Translations under genes and position numbers: made by a program | From: Ardenticatenales bacterium | GTDB taxonomy: Bacteria; Chloroflexota; Anaerolineae; Epilineales; Epilineaceae | Direction of reading: 5' to 3' | Length of the DNA: 64,000 nt | Assembly: GCA_020853525.1 (NCBI GenBank) | Contig: JADYYS010000023.1 | Location: forward strand, 1-64,000 | Shown here: positions 26,752 through 38,354 of the stretch, piece by piece | How positions within the stretch are numbered: position 1 is the first letter of the stretch | Layout of the letters: each line of letters opens with the position of its first letter | Notes under the pieces: model-generated | The model's database searches: none | Told to the model about the DNA's origin: nothing | The model's input: the letters and a program-made list of their open reading frames with translations, nothing else

Positions 26752-27608
26752 CGACGCCCGATGTCGCCCCCCACACCGACCCGACCGGCCACATGGAGAT
26801 CTACGACGCCCCGACGGACAGCCTGCTCGACAGCCAGCACCGCGATCCGCTCCTGCGCCACCTGACGCGCACGATCGTCGCAGCCGCTCGCCGCCACGCG
26901 CCGCTGCCGGGTCCCCCGCCGACGGCCGTCGGCGGCACGTCCGCCCGCGACTTCGACGGTGCGGCGATCGACATCGGCTGCGGCGTCGGCCGGACGTCCC
27001 TCGCGCTGGCCGAGGCGGGCTATGCCGTCGTCGGCGTCGACCCGTCGGCGCGGGCGGTGGAGCTGGCGGGAGCGACGGCGGACGCGCGCGGCCATGCGAC
27101 CCGGACGAAGTTCGTCGTCGGCGACGCGACGGCCGATCCGCCCTCCGCGTGGATCGACCGCTTCCCGCTGGCGGTGTGCTCGGAGGTCATCGAGCACGTT
27201 ACGGCGCCCGAGCGCGTCGTCGCGTACGCCCGGCACGTGCTCCGACCCGGCGGGATCCTGATCCTCACGACACCGCACGATCGCCGGCTGTGGACCGCCA
27301 TGGACACGTATGCCGGCCACGTGACGCGCTTCACGGCCGACGAGTTGCGCGCGCTGCTGTGGGACTTCGATGTGCTGGAGATCGGCACCGAGGGGTTCCC
27401 GTTCCAGCGATTCGTCATGCGCACGTACGATCGTGCACTCCGGCGAAGCGGGCAGCCCCACACGTTCGGGGCGATCGGCGACAGCGGCGCGTATCGGGCG
27501 TACACGGTGGTCATGCCGTGGCTGTTGCGGGTGGACCACTGGTTTCGGGGCACGGGCAAGGGCATGACGCTGGTGGTGGTGGCGCGGCGGCGGGTGATCA
27601 TGGGTTGA
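26748..27608 (+). CDS. Class I SAM-dependent methyltransferase
   Basis: The 286-residue protein has a Rossmann methyltransferase core with motif I AIDIGCGVGRTSLALAEAG (near residue 65), VVGVDPSARAVELA, and a post-core GGILILTTPHD. There is no sign of the substrate. The start ATG overlaps the pdxT stop (ATGA), so it is translated with the PLP synthase genes, although no metabolic link is known. It converges on the cca gene. Confidence 0.85.
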   Translation: MTTPDVAPHTDPTGHMEIYDAPTDSLLDSQHRDPLLRHLTRTIVAAARRHAPLPGPPPTAVGGTSARDFDGAAIDIGCGVGRTSLALAEAGYAVVGVDPSARAVELAGATADARGHATRTKFVVGDATADPPSAWIDRFPLAVCSEVIEHVTAPERVVAYARHVLRPGGILILTTPHDRRLWTAMDTYAGHVTRFTADELRALLWDFDVLEIGTEGFPFQRFVMRTYDRALRRSGQPHTFGAIGDSGAYRAYTVVMPWLLRVDHWFRGTGKGMTLVVVARRRVIMG

Positions 27609-27641
27609 GTGGGTAGGCGGCGTGGGCCCGAAGCTGGCCCG

Positions 27642-29216
27642 CTACCGCTCCGACCCCAACGCCCGCTCCACCCACGCCCGCGCCGCCTCGACCGTCCCGA
27701 CGTCCCCTGCCGCCTGGGCCTCGCGCAGCCCGGCCAGCAGTGCACCAAGACGCGGTCCGGGCGGCAGGCGGAACTCCGCCATCACGTCGTCGCCGGTGAG
27801 CAGGGGCGGCGGGGCGACGGCGACGTTCGGGGCGTCGTACCAGGCGTTCAGCAGCTCCGCGACGGTCTCGGAAACGCGCGCCAGGTCGGCGTGTCCGGGC
27901 TCGCCCTTGCTGGCGCGGTCGGCCAGGGCGTGCAGCGCCGTGTCGACGCCGGCGTCGCCGGTGGCTTGGAAGAAGCGATAGGTCGCGCGTCGGCTCAGCG
28001 GGACATCAGCCAGCGCCAGCGGGCGCAGGTGGTGGCGCACGACGGCGACGACGCGCCGGGCCTCGTCCTGGCCGAGGCGCAGACGTTGTGCGACCTCGAG
28101 CGCCATATCGGCGCCCAGCTCGTCGTGGCCCCGGAAGCGCCAGCGCTCGGCCGCGTCATCCCATACCGCGGATGCGGGCTTGCCGATGTCATGGAGCAGC
28201 GCGGCGAGTCGCCACCACACGGCCCACGGCCGGCCGCCGACCCGCCGGCCGAAGTGCGCGGCGAACGCGTCGCGGCGGCGGTCGATGAGGCGGTCGATCT
28301 CGGGCGGCAGGTCGGACGGCGCGGTGCCCGTCCGATCGTGCGCGGCGGCTGCTGCGGCACGCCGGGTCATGCGGCACGCGAAGTCGAGCACGGTCAGGGA
28401 GTGATCGAGGACGTCGGCACCCGGCGCGCCGACGCCGCGACATGCCGCGACCTCGGGCAGGACGACGACGAGCAGGCCGAGCGACTCGAGGCGCGCGATC
28501 CAATCGGCCGCGTCGTCGACGGCCAGCAGCCGCATCAGCTCGTCGCGCACGCGCTCGCGCGCCGGGCGGTCGAGCAGGCCGGCGCGCGACGTGATGGCGG
28601 CGGCCGTCCCGTCCTCGAGCGTGAAGCCGAGCTCGGCGGCGATGCGCGGACCGCGCAGCAGGCGGATCGGGTCGGCGTCAAGCGCGGCGACGCTGACCAT
28701 GCGGACGATCCGCGCGTCGAGGTCGGCGAGGCCGCCGGCGAGGTCGATCGTGCGGGCACGGACGATGGATCGGTCGACGGCGGCACCGGGCGCGTCGTCG
28801 TCGTACGCCTCATCGAGCGGCACGGCCAGCGCATTGATCGTGAAGTCGCGCGCCGCCAGGTCGGACGCCAACGTGCCGCCGACGAACTCCGTCAGGTCGA
28901 GGATCGCGTCCGCGGCCATGCCGTCGACGCCGACCCAGAACGCCGGATCGCCTTCGGCCGTCCCCTGTCCACGCGGCCAGACGACGCGCGCGATGCCGCG
29001 GTCGGGCGCGAGCGGGACGAACGCGCCACCGGACGCGCGGGCGATGGCGCGGGCCAGCCCGACGGCATCACCGGGGACGACGATGTCGACGTCGTTCAAC
29101 GGCCGCCCGAGCAACGCGTCCCGTACCGCACCGCCGACCAGCCAGCCGGGCACGTTGCGCGCGGCGAGGACGGCGCGGGCGGCGGTGAGGGGCGTGATCG
29201 GTTCGCGATGGCGCAT
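27642..29216 (-). CDS. CCA tRNA nucleotidyltransferase/poly(A) polymerase family with HD domain
   Basis: The 524-residue protein starts with the nucleotidyltransferase head: WLVGGAVRDALLGRPLNDVD (metal Asp pair), RDFTINALAVP and DADPIRLLRGPRIAAELGF. A C-terminal HD phosphohydrolase-like domain follows (LLHDIGKPASAVWD, then HDELGA). This is the class II CCA-adding or poly(A) polymerase architecture. It would repair or build the tRNA 3' CCA end; the split A-adding and CC-adding forms cannot be separated by eye. ATG 29216 lies nine bases after the sucD stop, so it is the third gene of a sucC-sucD transcript. Confidence 0.9.
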   Translation of the reverse strand: MRHREPITPLTAARAVLAARNVPGWLVGGAVRDALLGRPLNDVDIVVPGDAVGLARAIARASGGAFVPLAPDRGIARVVWPRGQGTAEGDPAFWVGVDGMAADAILDLTEFVGGTLASDLAARDFTINALAVPLDEAYDDDAPGAAVDRSIVRARTIDLAGGLADLDARIVRMVSVAALDADPIRLLRGPRIAAELGFTLEDGTAAAITSRAGLLDRPARERVRDELMRLLAVDDAADWIARLESLGLLVVVLPEVAACRGVGAPGADVLDHSLTVLDFACRMTRRAAAAAAHDRTGTAPSDLPPEIDRLIDRRRDAFAAHFGRRVGGRPWAVWWRLAALLHDIGKPASAVWDDAAERWRFRGHDELGADMALEVAQRLRLGQDEARRVVAVVRHHLRPLALADVPLSRRATYRFFQATGDAGVDTALHALADRASKGEPGHADLARVSETVAELLNAWYDAPNVAVAPPPLLTGDDVMAEFRLPPGPRLGALLAGLREAQAAGDVGTVEAARAWVERALGSER

Positions 29217-29225
29217 CGGCGTGGA

Positions 29226-30110
29226 TTATCGCCCCAATTGGCCCGCGACGATCTCCGCGATCTCATCCGGATGGCGCGCCACCGCAATGCCGGCTGCCTG
29301 CAGCGCCCGGATCTTCTCGGCCGCGGTGCCCTTGCCGCCGGAGATGATCGCCCCGGCGTGGCCCATCGTCTTGCCGGGCGGCGCGGTCTGGCCGGCGATG
29401 AAGCCGACGACCGGCTTCGTGACGTTCGCGGCGACGAACGCCGCCGCCGCTTCCTCGTCCGTGCCGCCGATCTCGCCGATCATGACGATGAGCTCGGTGG
29501 CCGGATCCGCCTGGAAGCGGGCCAGGACATCGACGAACTTCGTGCCCTGCACGGGATCGCCGCCGATGCCGACGGCCGTCGTCTGGCCGATGCCGCGGCT
29601 CGTCAGCGCGTGGAGCACCTCGTAGGTCAGCGTGCCGGATCGGCTGACGACGCCGACCGGACCCGGCGTGCAGATGTTGGCCGGGATGATGCCGACCTTC
29701 GCGCCGCCGGGCGTGATCATGCCGGGGCAGTTCGGGCCGATCATCGTGATCCCGCGGCTGCGCACCGAGTTCGTGACGCGGATCATGTCGTGGACCGGCA
29801 CGCCCTCGGTGATCGTGACGATGACGGCGATCCCGGCATCGGCCGCTTCGAGGACGGCGTCGGCGGCGAACTTGGCCGGGACGAAGATGCAGCTGACGTC
29901 GGCACCGGTGGCCTTGACGGCATCCCGGACGGTGTTGAACATCGGCACGCCCGCCAGATCGCCCTCCAGCGCCTGCCCGCCTTTGCCGGGCGTGACGCCG
30001 GCGACGACGTTCGTGCCGCTCTTCACCATGTGCCCGGTGTGGAACGCGCCCTCGCGGCCGGTGATCCCCTGGACCAGGACGCGTGACGACGCGTCGACGT
30101 AGATGCTCAT
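29226..30110 (-). CDS. sucD: Succinyl-CoA synthetase alpha subunit
   Basis: The 294-residue protein is a standard Suc[20 protein letters not shown] (CoA-binding Rossmann half), [13 protein letters not shown], and [18 protein letters not shown], which carries the phospho-His. With SucC it interconverts succinyl-CoA and succinate with nucleotide phosphorylation in the TCA cycle. Its ATG overlaps the sucC stop (ATGA). Confidence 0.97.
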   Translation of the reverse strand: MSIYVDASSRVLVQGITGREGAFHTGHMVKSGTNVVAGVTPGKGGQALEGDLAGVPMFNTVRDAVKATGADVSCIFVPAKFAADAVLEAADAGIAVIVTITEGVPVHDMIRVTNSVRSRGITMIGPNCPGMITPGGAKVGIIPANICTPGPVGVVSRSGTLTYEVLHALTSRGIGQTTAVGIGGDPVQGTKFVDVLARFQADPATELIVMIGEIGGTDEEAAAAFVAANVTKPVVGFIAGQTAPPGKTMGHAGAIISGGKGTAAEKIRALQAAGIAVARHPDEIAEIVAGQLGR

Positions 30111-31252
30111 GCTGCCCCCCGTTCGGCCGCCAGCTGGACGGCCTTCTGCGCCGCTTCGGCGAGTGTGGCCCCGGAGTGGAGCTTGGCGTCGGCCAGGATC
30201 GTCTGCGCCGCCTCGGCGTTCGTGCCGACGATGCGGACGACGAACGGGACGTCGGTGGCAATGTTGCCGAGCGCGGCGACGATCCCGCGGGCGACCTCGT
30301 CGCCGCGCGTGATGCCGCCGAAGATGTTGATGAGGACGGCCTTCACACGCGCGTCCGCCAGGATGATCCGCAGGGCCTTTTCGACCTTGTCCGCCTGGGC
30401 CCCGCCGCCGATGTCCAGAAAGTTCGCGGGCTCGCCGCCGAAGAGCTTGATCACGTCCATGGAAGCCATCGCCAGCCCGGCGCCGTTCACGAGACAGCCG
30501 ATCGAGCCGTCGAGATCGACGTAGTTCAGCCCGGCGTCGCGGGCGGCGCGCTCGGCGTCCGTCAAGTCGCCGTCGTAGCGGTCGGCCGCCAGCGCGCCCT
30601 GGCGATACAGCGCGCTCGCGTCGACGGTCACCTTGCCGTCGAGGGCCAGCATCTCGCCGGCGGTCGTCAGGATCAGCGGGTTCACCTCGGCCAGCGTCGC
30701 GTCCGCGGCCTCGAAGACGTTGTGGAGGCGCGTGACGAGGTCGGCGAAGGCGGCATGGTGCGGCGCGGGCAGGCCGATGCCGAACGCGAGCTGCCGCAGC
30801 TGGTACGGCTGCAGCCCGACGGCCGGGTCGATATGGACGCGGACGATCGCCTCGGGCTTCTCGACCGCCACCTGCTCGATGTCCATGCCGCCCTCGGCGG
30901 AGGCCATGATCAGCGCGCGGCGCGCCGCACGATCCAAGGTGATGGCGACGTAGATCTCGGTGGCGATGTCGACCGCGGGATCGACGAGAACGAGCTTGAC
31001 CGTGTGGCCCTTGATGTCGAGCCCGAGGATCGTGCGCGCCTTCTCGGCCGCGTCGTCGGGCGTTGCGGCGAGCTTCACGCCGCCGGCCTTGCCGCGGCCG
31101 CCCGTCAGGACTTGGGCCTTGACGACGACCGGGCAGCCGATCCGCTCCGCCGCAGCGCGGGCTTCGTCCGGCGTGCGGGCGACCTCGCCCAGCTTCACCG
31201 GGATGCCGTGGGCGCCGAAGAGACGCTTGGCTTGGTATTCGAAGAGGTCCAT
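30107..31252 (-). CDS. sucC: Succinyl-CoA synthetase beta subunit
   Basis: The 381-residue protein has the SucC ATP-grasp fold: [46 protein letters not shown]-type [14 protein letters not shown], and [16 protein letters not shown] 31252 has GAGGGA just upstream. It is first in the sucC-sucD-cca unit, behind a recognisable promoter. Confidence 0.97.
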   Translation of the reverse strand: MDLFEYQAKRLFGAHGIPVKLGEVARTPDEARAAAERIGCPVVVKAQVLTGGRGKAGGVKLAATPDDAAEKARTILGLDIKGHTVKLVLVDPAVDIATEIYVAITLDRAARRALIMASAEGGMDIEQVAVEKPEAIVRVHIDPAVGLQPYQLRQLAFGIGLPAPHHAAFADLVTRLHNVFEAADATLAEVNPLILTTAGEMLALDGKVTVDASALYRQGALAADRYDGDLTDAERAARDAGLNYVDLDGSIGCLVNGAGLAMASMDVIKLFGGEPANFLDIGGGAQADKVEKALRIILADARVKAVLINIFGGITRGDEVARGIVAALGNIATDVPFVVRIVGTNAEAAQTILADAKLHSGATLAEAAQKAVQLAAERGAA

Positions 31253-31356
31253 GTTCCCTCGCGGTGGCGAACCGGACCGTGGACGGTCCGGCGGGTTGGC
31301 GTGCGGCGGCCAGACATGCCGCGGCCCGCGCACGGGTCCGGCGCGGGCCGCGGGGG

Positions 31357-31385
31357 ATTGTATCACCGGGTCGTTGGCAGGTCAC
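31357..31385 (-). promoter_or_regulatory. Promoter for sucC-sucD
   Basis: On the minus strand GTGACC (31385-31380), a 17-base spacer and TGA-TACAAT (extended -10, hexamer at 31362-31357) lie about 100 bases before the sucC start. Confidence 0.5.
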
Positions 31386-31413
31386 GACGCGCGGTTCACC
31401 TGAGCGGCAAGCC

Positions 31414-34400
31414 CTACGGTTTCGCCGCCTGTCCGAGCGTCGGGCTCGGCAGCGGCGACCCGCTCCCCCCGCCCGCGTCCCCGACATCGCCCGCCGTCGG
31501 GCTCGGCGACGGCGTCGCGACGGCGGGCGTCGGCGTCGGCGGTGTCGTCGATGCGGTTGCGGTGCCCGCGGTCGCGGCCCCGTCCGACGGCGTCCCCTCG
31601 CCTGGGACGAGCGGCGGTGGCCCGTCGTCCGAGAGCCCCGCCGCTGCACGCAAGCTCTCCGGCCAGTCATAGCGGGACACGACGTTCTTCTCGGAGCTGG
31701 CGACATAGATCTCGCCCGTCGCGCTCACCGCGATGCCGATGGGCTGCATCAGGCCGATGGGGTCGTTTTCGAGGTCGAGCGTGCCGAGGATCTTGCCCGT
31801 CGAATCGTAGATCCAGACGCGCGCGCCCTGCGGGTCGGTCACGAGGACCGTGCTGTTCGGGCCGACCGCCACATAGCCCTTGTGGGCGGCTTCCTTGCTT
31901 CCCCAACCGTCGACGGCCCACTCGCGCACGGGCAGGAGGTCCTTGCTGAACACCTGCACGCGCAGGTTCCAGAGGTCGGCCACGACCATCTCGCCCGTCG
32001 CCGGGTCGAACGCCACGGCCACCGGCTCGTTGAACTCGCCCGCCGCCGGACCCTCCTTGCCGATCGACCGCACGGCGGCCATCGCCGGGTCGAGGACGAT
32101 GATCCGCTTGTTGCCCGTGTCCGTGAAGAAGATCTCGCCGCCGGGCCCGACGGCCACGTCGCGCGGTCCGAAGAGCTTGTCCAGGTCCTTGTCCGCCCCG
32201 CCCTCCGGCACGCCGCCGATGCCGAACGACTTCTCCGTCCAGCGGTCGTCCCGGTAGAGCAGGATCCGGTTGTTCCAGGTGTCCGCCACGTACACCGAGC
32301 CGTCCGCGCCGACGCCGATGCCCCAGGCGCTCGGCTGCAGATCGGCGTCCTTCTCGCCGTACTGCAGGACGGGCGTGTCGATCACCGCGATCGTCGTCCC
32401 GTCCTCCGCCAGATGGGCGATCCGCTTGTTGCCGTGGTCCAGCACGTACAGGCTGCCGTCCGGCGCGAGCGCGATGTCCTTGGGCGCGCTGAACGGCACG
32501 CCGTTTGCCTCGCTGAACGCCTGGTCGACGTTGAACGGCACGCTGTGGTCGGGCGCCTGCGCCACCTCGACGTCCGTCATCCAGTCCGGCCAGCTCTGCC
32601 CCGTCGCGGCGAGCGCCTGGGCCGAGGACTTCTTCACCCAGAGCTTCATCTTGGCGTGGTAGAACCAGTCGTCCAGCGACTTCGGGACGAGCGGCCGCGC
32701 GGCGGGATCCGTCACGTACTCGCGGTGGAAGATGATCCGCAGCAGGTTCGCCCGCAGGTCCGGGTTCACGAACGTCTCGCGGATCCGCGGCCACGTGAGG
32801 CCCTTGTAGCCCTCGTTCGGCCAGTACATCCGGTTGACCTCGACCGCCACGAAGTCCTTGCGCAGGTAGGGCTCGAAGTTGCCGTAGTTCGGCGAGCCGA
32901 CGAGGACCGCGTCCAGCTCCTTCAAGCCGGCCACGTCGACGGTCTTGCCCTCGGCCAGGTACTTCGGGTCCTGGCGCCAGTCGCTGCACGTGTCGGCCGC
33001 CGGGCAGCCCTGGCCGAGCAGGCACAGGAGGTCGGCCGCGAGACCGCGAGCGCGGGGCGGGCAGATGTTGCGGAAGTACCACGTGTACGGCCAGCTCACC
33101 TCGTTGTCGAAGCCGAGCTTGAGCGGCTCGTCGGGGCGCGCGGTGTCCATCCGCTTCAGGAGGTCGTAGATCTCCTTGTCGTCCGGCGTGCCGTGCGCAT
33201 ACACCAGGTACTCCGTCCCGAGCTCACTGTTCTTGAAGTTGGCCTGCAGCGCGTAGCCCGCGCTCACCACGAGTCCGAACAGCATCGCACCGACGACGAC
33301 GGCCTTTCGCCGCTGCGCGGACACCAGGCCGGCGCCGACGGTGCGCACACCGACGACGAGCGCGATGACGATCACCACCGCCACGCCCCAGCCGACGGCC
33401 GCCGGCCGCGAGGCCTCGGCCGCGGCCAGCGACGTCGTGCGCGCGACGAGGCCGGCCAGCAGCGCCAGCGCCGCCACCGTCATCGCGGTCAGCTGCCAGC
33501 CCTTGGCGCGCCACGCCGCCACGTCGATCCCGGCCATCACGTCGGCCACGAACCGGGCACCGAGCAGGCACATCGGCACGGCCATGTGCGTGATCAGCCA
33601 CGGCATCTTCTCGCCGGCCCAGCTGAAGATCCACCATACGCCGAGCATCCATACGACGACCATCGGCACGAAGACCCACGCCGCCGGCGACGGCGACAGC
33701 GGATCGCCCGAGTCGTTGCCGCGATGGAAGCGGAGCGCCGGCCAGCGGCCGTACACCGCCAAGGCGCACAGGCACAGGATCATCGGCAGCCACTCGTAGA
33801 GCGGGCCGATGACGAGGATGTAGAAGTACCACGGCTGCCCGCCGCGCTGGACATCGTGCTGGCCCCACCAGTACTGGAGCGACCGGGCGAAGCCGTTCGC
33901 CAGGTCCGTCTCCTGGAACCACGTCGTGAAAAGGGCGATGTAGAGCACGACGAAGATCACGATGCCGACGAGCAGTCCCTCGTACGGCAGCCCGTTCAGC
34001 TGCCCGAGGACCGTGGGCTTCGGCCGGGCGGCGTGCAAGAGCGCCGCGCCGACGGCCAACGCCAGCAGCACGCCGGCTCCGACGGCCAGCGGCTCGGCCG
34101 TCTTCGTCAGGTGCGCGACGTCCGCCATGCCGAACGTCGTCGCCGCGAACGCCGCGAGGCCGATGGACACGCCGAGGAGCAGCGGCCAGAGCGCGTTCGT
34201 CCAGCGCGCGACGGCGCGGGCGCCGCCGCTCAGCCGACCCTGCACCTCCAGCGCCAGCGCCGCGAACCCAAGCGCGATCCCGACGCCGCCGACGATGGAC
34301 GCCTGCTGCCGGAAGCCGGCAAATCGCCCGGCGTCGGCGCCGTACTGCACGGCCAGGTCGAACACCAAAGCGGCCAAGCCGAAGACGGTCAGCAGCGCCC

Positions 34401-35811
34401 AGACCCGGTCGCGCGGCAGCATGGTGACCGCCCAGACCGCGAGCGCGATGAGCGCCGCCGCGGCCGCGATCTGCCAGGCGTAGTACGCGCTGTCGAAGGC
34501 CGTCGTCACGCCGTGATGGATCAACCCTTCGGCGACGACGATATAGAAGAGGGCCGCGACGGCGCCGCTCACGAGCAGCCCGAGGCGGCCGGCGGCGGCC
34601 GGCAGTTCGATGAACGATCCGACCGCGGCGATGGCCACGACGGGCGCACCGGCGACCAGCAGGCTGATGGCCACCTTGGCCATGTACCAGTTGAACGAAC
34701 CGGCCGTCGCCGCCGGGTCGAGGACCAAGAGGAGCACCGCGCCGGCGCCGATGAGGGCGAGACCGTAGCCCATCGGCGACCGCCAGCCCGGCGTCGATCG
34801 GACACCGAGCGCTTGCGCCACGAGCGGCACGGCGACGCCGAGGGCGATGACGAGCGCGACGCCGATCGCCGCGACCTGCCACGGCAGCAGCGTGGCCTCC
34901 GCCGGCGTCCCGGCGCCCATCGCCGCCGACTTGGCGAACGTGCGCACGGCGAAGCCGCCGAGCCCGAGCGCGAGCGCGAGGCCGAAGCGCTGCGCCCAAA
35001 GCAGCCAGTCGTCGTTCCGGCGCCCGGCCGACTCCACCCAGAGCGCGAGGGCGATGAACGCGACGAGCATGAAGCCGGTGATGTAGGACATTTCGGCGGA
35101 CGTGATGCCGATCAGGCCGCCGACGAACGCGGTCACGATCCACTTCGGCTGCCGATCGTCCAGATAGCGGACGAAACCGATGAGCATGAGCACGGTCGCA
35201 AGCTCGACCGGGATGTCGTGGCGGATGTAGCGCGAGTACATCATCACGCTCGGAGAGAGGAGCAGGAGGATGCCGGCGAAGAGCGCGCCCAGTCGGCCGA
35301 GCCACTTGCGCAGGAGGAGGGGCGTGGCGACGAGCACGATGCCCGACACCGCTCCGAAGAGCCGCGCCGTGAAGTCGCTCACGCCGAACAGGAGGTACAT
35401 GAGCGCGGTCCAGTGATAGAGGATCGGACCGTGCATCATCGGGTCGTGACGGTAGCCCTTGCCGACGGCCAGCTGCCACGAGTAGAACGTGTGCAGGCTC
35501 TCGTCGTGCGACATGCCGCGCTTGCCGAGGAGGTAGAGGCGCGTGGCCACCGCGGCGACGAGCACGAGCGCCCAGCCGACGGTCTCCCAGTCCCAACGCC
35601 AGCCGCCCAGCCGTTCGCGCACGGTCGGGCCGGTGCGGACACGGCGCGGCGGTGCGGCGGTTTCGGCCGGGGCGTCGGCGATGCCGTCGACGCCGTGCGG
35701 CACGCGCTCGTCTGCGGCATCGACGGCGCCCGTCGCCCCTCCCTCGGCGTCGCCCGTCGCCGTCGTCTCGTCGTCCTTCATGTCCGTCACATCGTCCATC
35801 TCTGCGTCCAT
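31414..35811 (-). CDS. TIGR03663-like membrane protein with C-terminal beta-propeller
   Basis: The 1465-residue protein has a cytosolic acidic N-terminus, then a GT39-like multi-pass region. The first outer loop carries [19 protein letters not shown], the hallmark of TIGR03663 proteins. More than twenty hydrophobic segments reach to about residue 870. A soluble region (about 870-1120) leads into six-bladed NHL-type repeats (about 1120-1410) with units such as [19 protein letters not shown] and [14 protein letters not shown]. The tail is Thr/Pro/Ser-rich. TIGR03663 proteins are linked to archaeal-type N-glycan or dolichol-linked sugar work, but the reaction is not established. It starts eight bases after the DUF2298 gene. 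Confidence 0.85.
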   Translation of the reverse strand: MDAEMDDVTDMKDDETTATGDAEGGATGAVDAADERVPHGVDGIADAPAETAAPPRRVRTGPTVRERLGGWRWDWETVGWALVLVAAVATRLYLLGKRGMSHDESLHTFYSWQLAVGKGYRHDPMMHGPILYHWTALMYLLFGVSDFTARLFGAVSGIVLVATPLLLRKWLGRLGALFAGILLLLSPSVMMYSRYIRHDIPVELATVLMLIGFVRYLDDRQPKWIVTAFVGGLIGITSAEMSYITGFMLVAFIALALWVESAGRRNDDWLLWAQRFGLALALGLGGFAVRTFAKSAAMGAGTPAEATLLPWQVAAIGVALVIALGVAVPLVAQALGVRSTPGWRSPMGYGLALIGAGAVLLLVLDPAATAGSFNWYMAKVAISLLVAGAPVVAIAAVGSFIELPAAAGRLGLLVSGAVAALFYIVVAEGLIHHGVTTAFDSAYYAWQIAAAAALIALAVWAVTMLPRDRVWALLTVFGLAALVFDLAVQYGADAGRFAGFRQQASIVGGVGIALGFAALALEVQGRLSGGARAVARWTNALWPLLLGVSIGLAAFAATTFGMADVAHLTKTAEPLAVGAGVLLALAVGAALLHAARPKPTVLGQLNGLPYEGLLVGIVIFVVLYIALFTTWFQETDLANGFARSLQYWWGQHDVQRGGQPWYFYILVIGPLYEWLPMILCLCALAVYGRWPALRFHRGNDSGDPLSPSPAAWVFVPMVVVWMLGVWWIFSWAGEKMPWLITHMAVPMCLLGARFVADVMAGIDVAAWRAKGWQLTAMTVAALALLAGLVARTTSLAAAEASRPAAVGWGVAVVIVIALVVGVRTVGAGLVSAQRRKAVVVGAMLFGLVVSAGYALQANFKNSELGTEYLVYAHGTPDDKEIYDLLKRMDTARPDEPLKLGFDNEVSWPYTWYFRNICPPRARGLAADLLCLLGQGCPAADTCSDWRQDPKYLAEGKTVDVAGLKELDAVLVGSPNYGNFEPYLRKDFVAVEVNRMYWPNEGYKGLTWPRIRETFVNPDLRANLLRIIFHREYVTDPAARPLVPKSLDDWFYHAKMKLWVKKSSAQALAATGQSWPDWMTDVEVAQAPDHSVPFNVDQAFSEANGVPFSAPKDIALAPDGSLYVLDHGNKRIAHLAEDGTTIAVIDTPVLQYGEKDADLQPSAWGIGVGADGSVYVADTWNNRILLYRDDRWTEKSFGIGGVPEGGADKDLDKLFGPRDVAVGPGGEIFFTDTGNKRIIVLDPAMAAVRSIGKEGPAAGEFNEPVAVAFDPATGEMVVADLWNLRVQVFSKDLLPVREWAVDGWGSKEAAHKGYVAVGPNSTVLVTDPQGARVWIYDSTGKILGTLDLENDPIGLMQPIGIAVSATGEIYVASSEKNVVSRYDWPESLRAAAGLSDDGPPPLVPGEGTPSDGAATAGTATASTTPPTPTPAVATPSPSPTAGDVGDAGGGSGSPLPSPTLGQAAKP

Positions 35812-35819
35812 CTTGCGTG

Positions 35820-38354
35820 CTACTGCGGATCAGGGTTGAGGGCCCAGACCGTTGTCTGGCCCGATCGGAATGCCGGCGTCATGAACGTCGCCAGCCGGTC
35901 GTCGATGTCCGGGCCCATGTCCGGATACTTCGTGCGCTCCCACGCCCCGACGATGACATAGCGCACGGCGTACTTGTCGAGCATTTCCTTCATCGCGCCC
36001 GCCGGCATTTGGGCGTAAAAGGCGGCGACGTCGTCGATGCGCAGCCGGATCTGTTCTGGGGTGCGCCCCCACTGCGCCTCGTGGTTGTCGTTGCCCAACA
36101 CCGTCGGGAAGCCGGTGAGCATCGCGATCCGACCGGCGAGGTTGTAGGCGCCCGTGGCGGCCTCCAGGATCCGCGGCGTGCCGACCGCATTCGCGTCCAG
36201 CCAGCGTCCGGCCGCCAGATCGTCGGGGTTCTGCTGTTCCCAGTACCGGATGCCGTCCAGGTGGAGCCGGTCCGACCACGCCCGGTAGCCGCCGCTCCGG
36301 AAGGCCACCCAGCCGAGCCCGTCCGTGCGGTTGAACACGGCGGCGACGGGGGTGTAGAGGACCATCGCGGCCAGGACGACGAAGGCGGCCGTCCAGACGA
36401 GGCGACCGGCGCCCGGGTTCGGCACCCGCTGCCGGGCGCCGCCCGCCGTTCGGCCGCCGCCCGCCGGCCGCATCCGCGCGCGCGCCCAGACGGCCGTCAA
36501 CGCGTAGCCGCCGCCGATGCTCAACAGCACCCACGCCTGGAAGAAGAACTTGAAGATGGTGTTCATCCGGTCGTTGAACACGTCCTTCAGATAGATGAAC
36601 TCGGGCAGCGCCGCCATCGCCAGGCCGACGGCGATGCACACGAGCGCAAATGCGGCGGCGGCGTGGCCGGTGTCGTCCGCGGCGGCGTCCGCGGCGTTGT
36701 CCACCGCCCGGTCCTCGGCGTCCTCGTTCGCGTCGACGTCGGCGCCAACGCCGAGCCGCACGGCGTAGCGTCCGTCGGCGAACAGGGCGATCAGTGCGAC
36801 GGCGGCGAGGCCGACGACGAGCACCGGGGTGAGGGGCGTCCAATGCGTTTCGGCGCCGGCCGCCGCCCAGCGCGGGACGACGATGCTCCAGGCCGCGACG
36901 GCGCCCGTGGTGACGGCGACGGCGGTGAGGGCACGCGTCGGACCGCGCGCGCCGGCCGTCGTGCGAAGGCGCAGCGTCACGACGGTGGCCGCCAGGAACG
37001 CCAGGGGCAGGAAGTGCACGGACCAATGATCCAGCCGCGACGTGTGGAGCGCCATGCCGATCCCGGACGCCTGGGTGTCGAACGCAAGGTAGAACGGCAG
37101 ATAGAGCACGATCGCCAGGCCGAGCAGCCAGACGCCGAAGACCCCGATGTCCGCCAGCACCGAAGCGCCCCTGCCGCCCTGCCGCAGCCGCCACAGGGAC
37201 CAGCAAGCGCCCGTGACGAGCCCGTACGTCGGCAGGTCCCACGTGTTCAGGAAGCCGAGGGCGCCGATGCACAGCGGCACGAGCCACCACATCGGCGCCC
37301 GGAACCGTTGGTCCGTCCAACGCTCGCCGGCCCCGAGGAGGAGCGCAAGGCCGATCGCCAGGGCGAGGAGGGCGTAGGGCAGCGTCATGAGGTGCGGGTG
37401 GACGTCCGCCAGGAGGAAACTGAAGAACGGGTACTCCTGGATGACGTCCTTGCAGCCGTCCCGGATGACGCGCGACGTGCGCCACCACCACATGAACCGC
37501 GACGGGAAGATGCCGCCCATGCCGTAGCCGCTGCCGGGCTCACCGCACGCGTCGGCGACCACGGTGAGGTTCCGGATGTTCATGAAGTCGAAGGCGCGGG
37601 CCGGCAGCCAGCCGCGCATGTAGGCCAGCTCGAGGTAGCCGGCGAGGTTGCCGGCGACGGCCAGCATCGCCGCCGTCGTCGCGCCGGCCAGGATCCGCAG
37701 GCGGCGCGTCGTGCCGGGCGTGAGGACGGACAGCGCCCAGCCGAGGCTGAACGCGGCGGCCAGCGTCATCGCCCACGTCATCGGCACGACGAGGTTGTAG
37801 GCGACGAAGCGCGAGAGGCCGGTCAGCTTCACGAGCATCGCGGCGATCAGGTAGCCGAAGTAGTAATAGCTGATGCTGTGGCCGCTCATCCACGGGTCGT
37901 TCGGCGGGAAGTCCGGGCTCTTGTCGATGGCCGAGAGGAACGCCATCTCCATCATCTTCTCGCCGCCCGACTCCGTGATGTCGGGATAGAACGCGCGGTA
38001 CAACGCCCACAGCACGAGAGCGACGAGGTACAGCGTCTCGAGGCCGACGAGCAGCCGCCGCCGCGCGCGCAGCTCGGCCAGCCAGCCGGGCACGTCCCGC
38101 GCCACGAGCGCCGCCCCGCCGCCGCCGACGAGCGCGAGCGCGACGATCACGCCGACGCGCGAGTTCGGCAGCACGCCGGCCGTCACGAGGAACCACCACG
38201 TGTAGCCGACGAGGAGCAGCCCGAGCGGTCGCGCGAAGGCCAGCCCGCGGTCGGGCAGCGTCGGCAGCAGCGTCCGCGCGATCGGCGCGGCGGCGATGCC
38301 GACGACGGTCGTCGCCGCCCACCATGCCAGCGCCTGGCCGACAACCGTCGTCAT
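35820..38354 (-). CDS. DUF2298 (Chlor_Arch_YYY) membrane protein
   Basis: The 844-residue protein has about fifteen hydrophobic segments and the family motifs GGEKMMEMAFLSAID, DPWMSGHSISYYYFGYL (the YYY element) and FFSFLLADVHPHLMTLPYAL. The soluble C-terminal part ends in a domain like that of its fused paralogue (PRILEAATGAYNLAGRIAML, then TPEQIRLRIDDVAAFY). DUF2298 has no proven activity. The ATG overlaps the stop of the upstream fusion gene (ATGA). Confidence 0.92.
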   Translation of the reverse strand: MTTVVGQALAWWAATTVVGIAAAPIARTLLPTLPDRGLAFARPLGLLLVGYTWWFLVTAGVLPNSRVGVIVALALVGGGGAALVARDVPGWLAELRARRRLLVGLETLYLVALVLWALYRAFYPDITESGGEKMMEMAFLSAIDKSPDFPPNDPWMSGHSISYYYFGYLIAAMLVKLTGLSRFVAYNLVVPMTWAMTLAAAFSLGWALSVLTPGTTRRLRILAGATTAAMLAVAGNLAGYLELAYMRGWLPARAFDFMNIRNLTVVADACGEPGSGYGMGGIFPSRFMWWWRTSRVIRDGCKDVIQEYPFFSFLLADVHPHLMTLPYALLALAIGLALLLGAGERWTDQRFRAPMWWLVPLCIGALGFLNTWDLPTYGLVTGACWSLWRLRQGGRGASVLADIGVFGVWLLGLAIVLYLPFYLAFDTQASGIGMALHTSRLDHWSVHFLPLAFLAATVVTLRLRTTAGARGPTRALTAVAVTTGAVAAWSIVVPRWAAAGAETHWTPLTPVLVVGLAAVALIALFADGRYAVRLGVGADVDANEDAEDRAVDNAADAAADDTGHAAAAFALVCIAVGLAMAALPEFIYLKDVFNDRMNTIFKFFFQAWVLLSIGGGYALTAVWARARMRPAGGGRTAGGARQRVPNPGAGRLVWTAAFVVLAAMVLYTPVAAVFNRTDGLGWVAFRSGGYRAWSDRLHLDGIRYWEQQNPDDLAAGRWLDANAVGTPRILEAATGAYNLAGRIAMLTGFPTVLGNDNHEAQWGRTPEQIRLRIDDVAAFYAQMPAGAMKEMLDKYAVRYVIVGAWERTKYPDMGPDIDDRLATFMTPAFRSGQTTVWALNPDPQ

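Noticed and set aside
31264-35961. Very long open frame on the plus strand opposite the TIGR03663-like gene
   Set aside because: Arg/Asp/Gly/His-rich translation without domains, typical of the antisense of a G+C-rich gene; the minus strand has clear membrane and propeller motifs.
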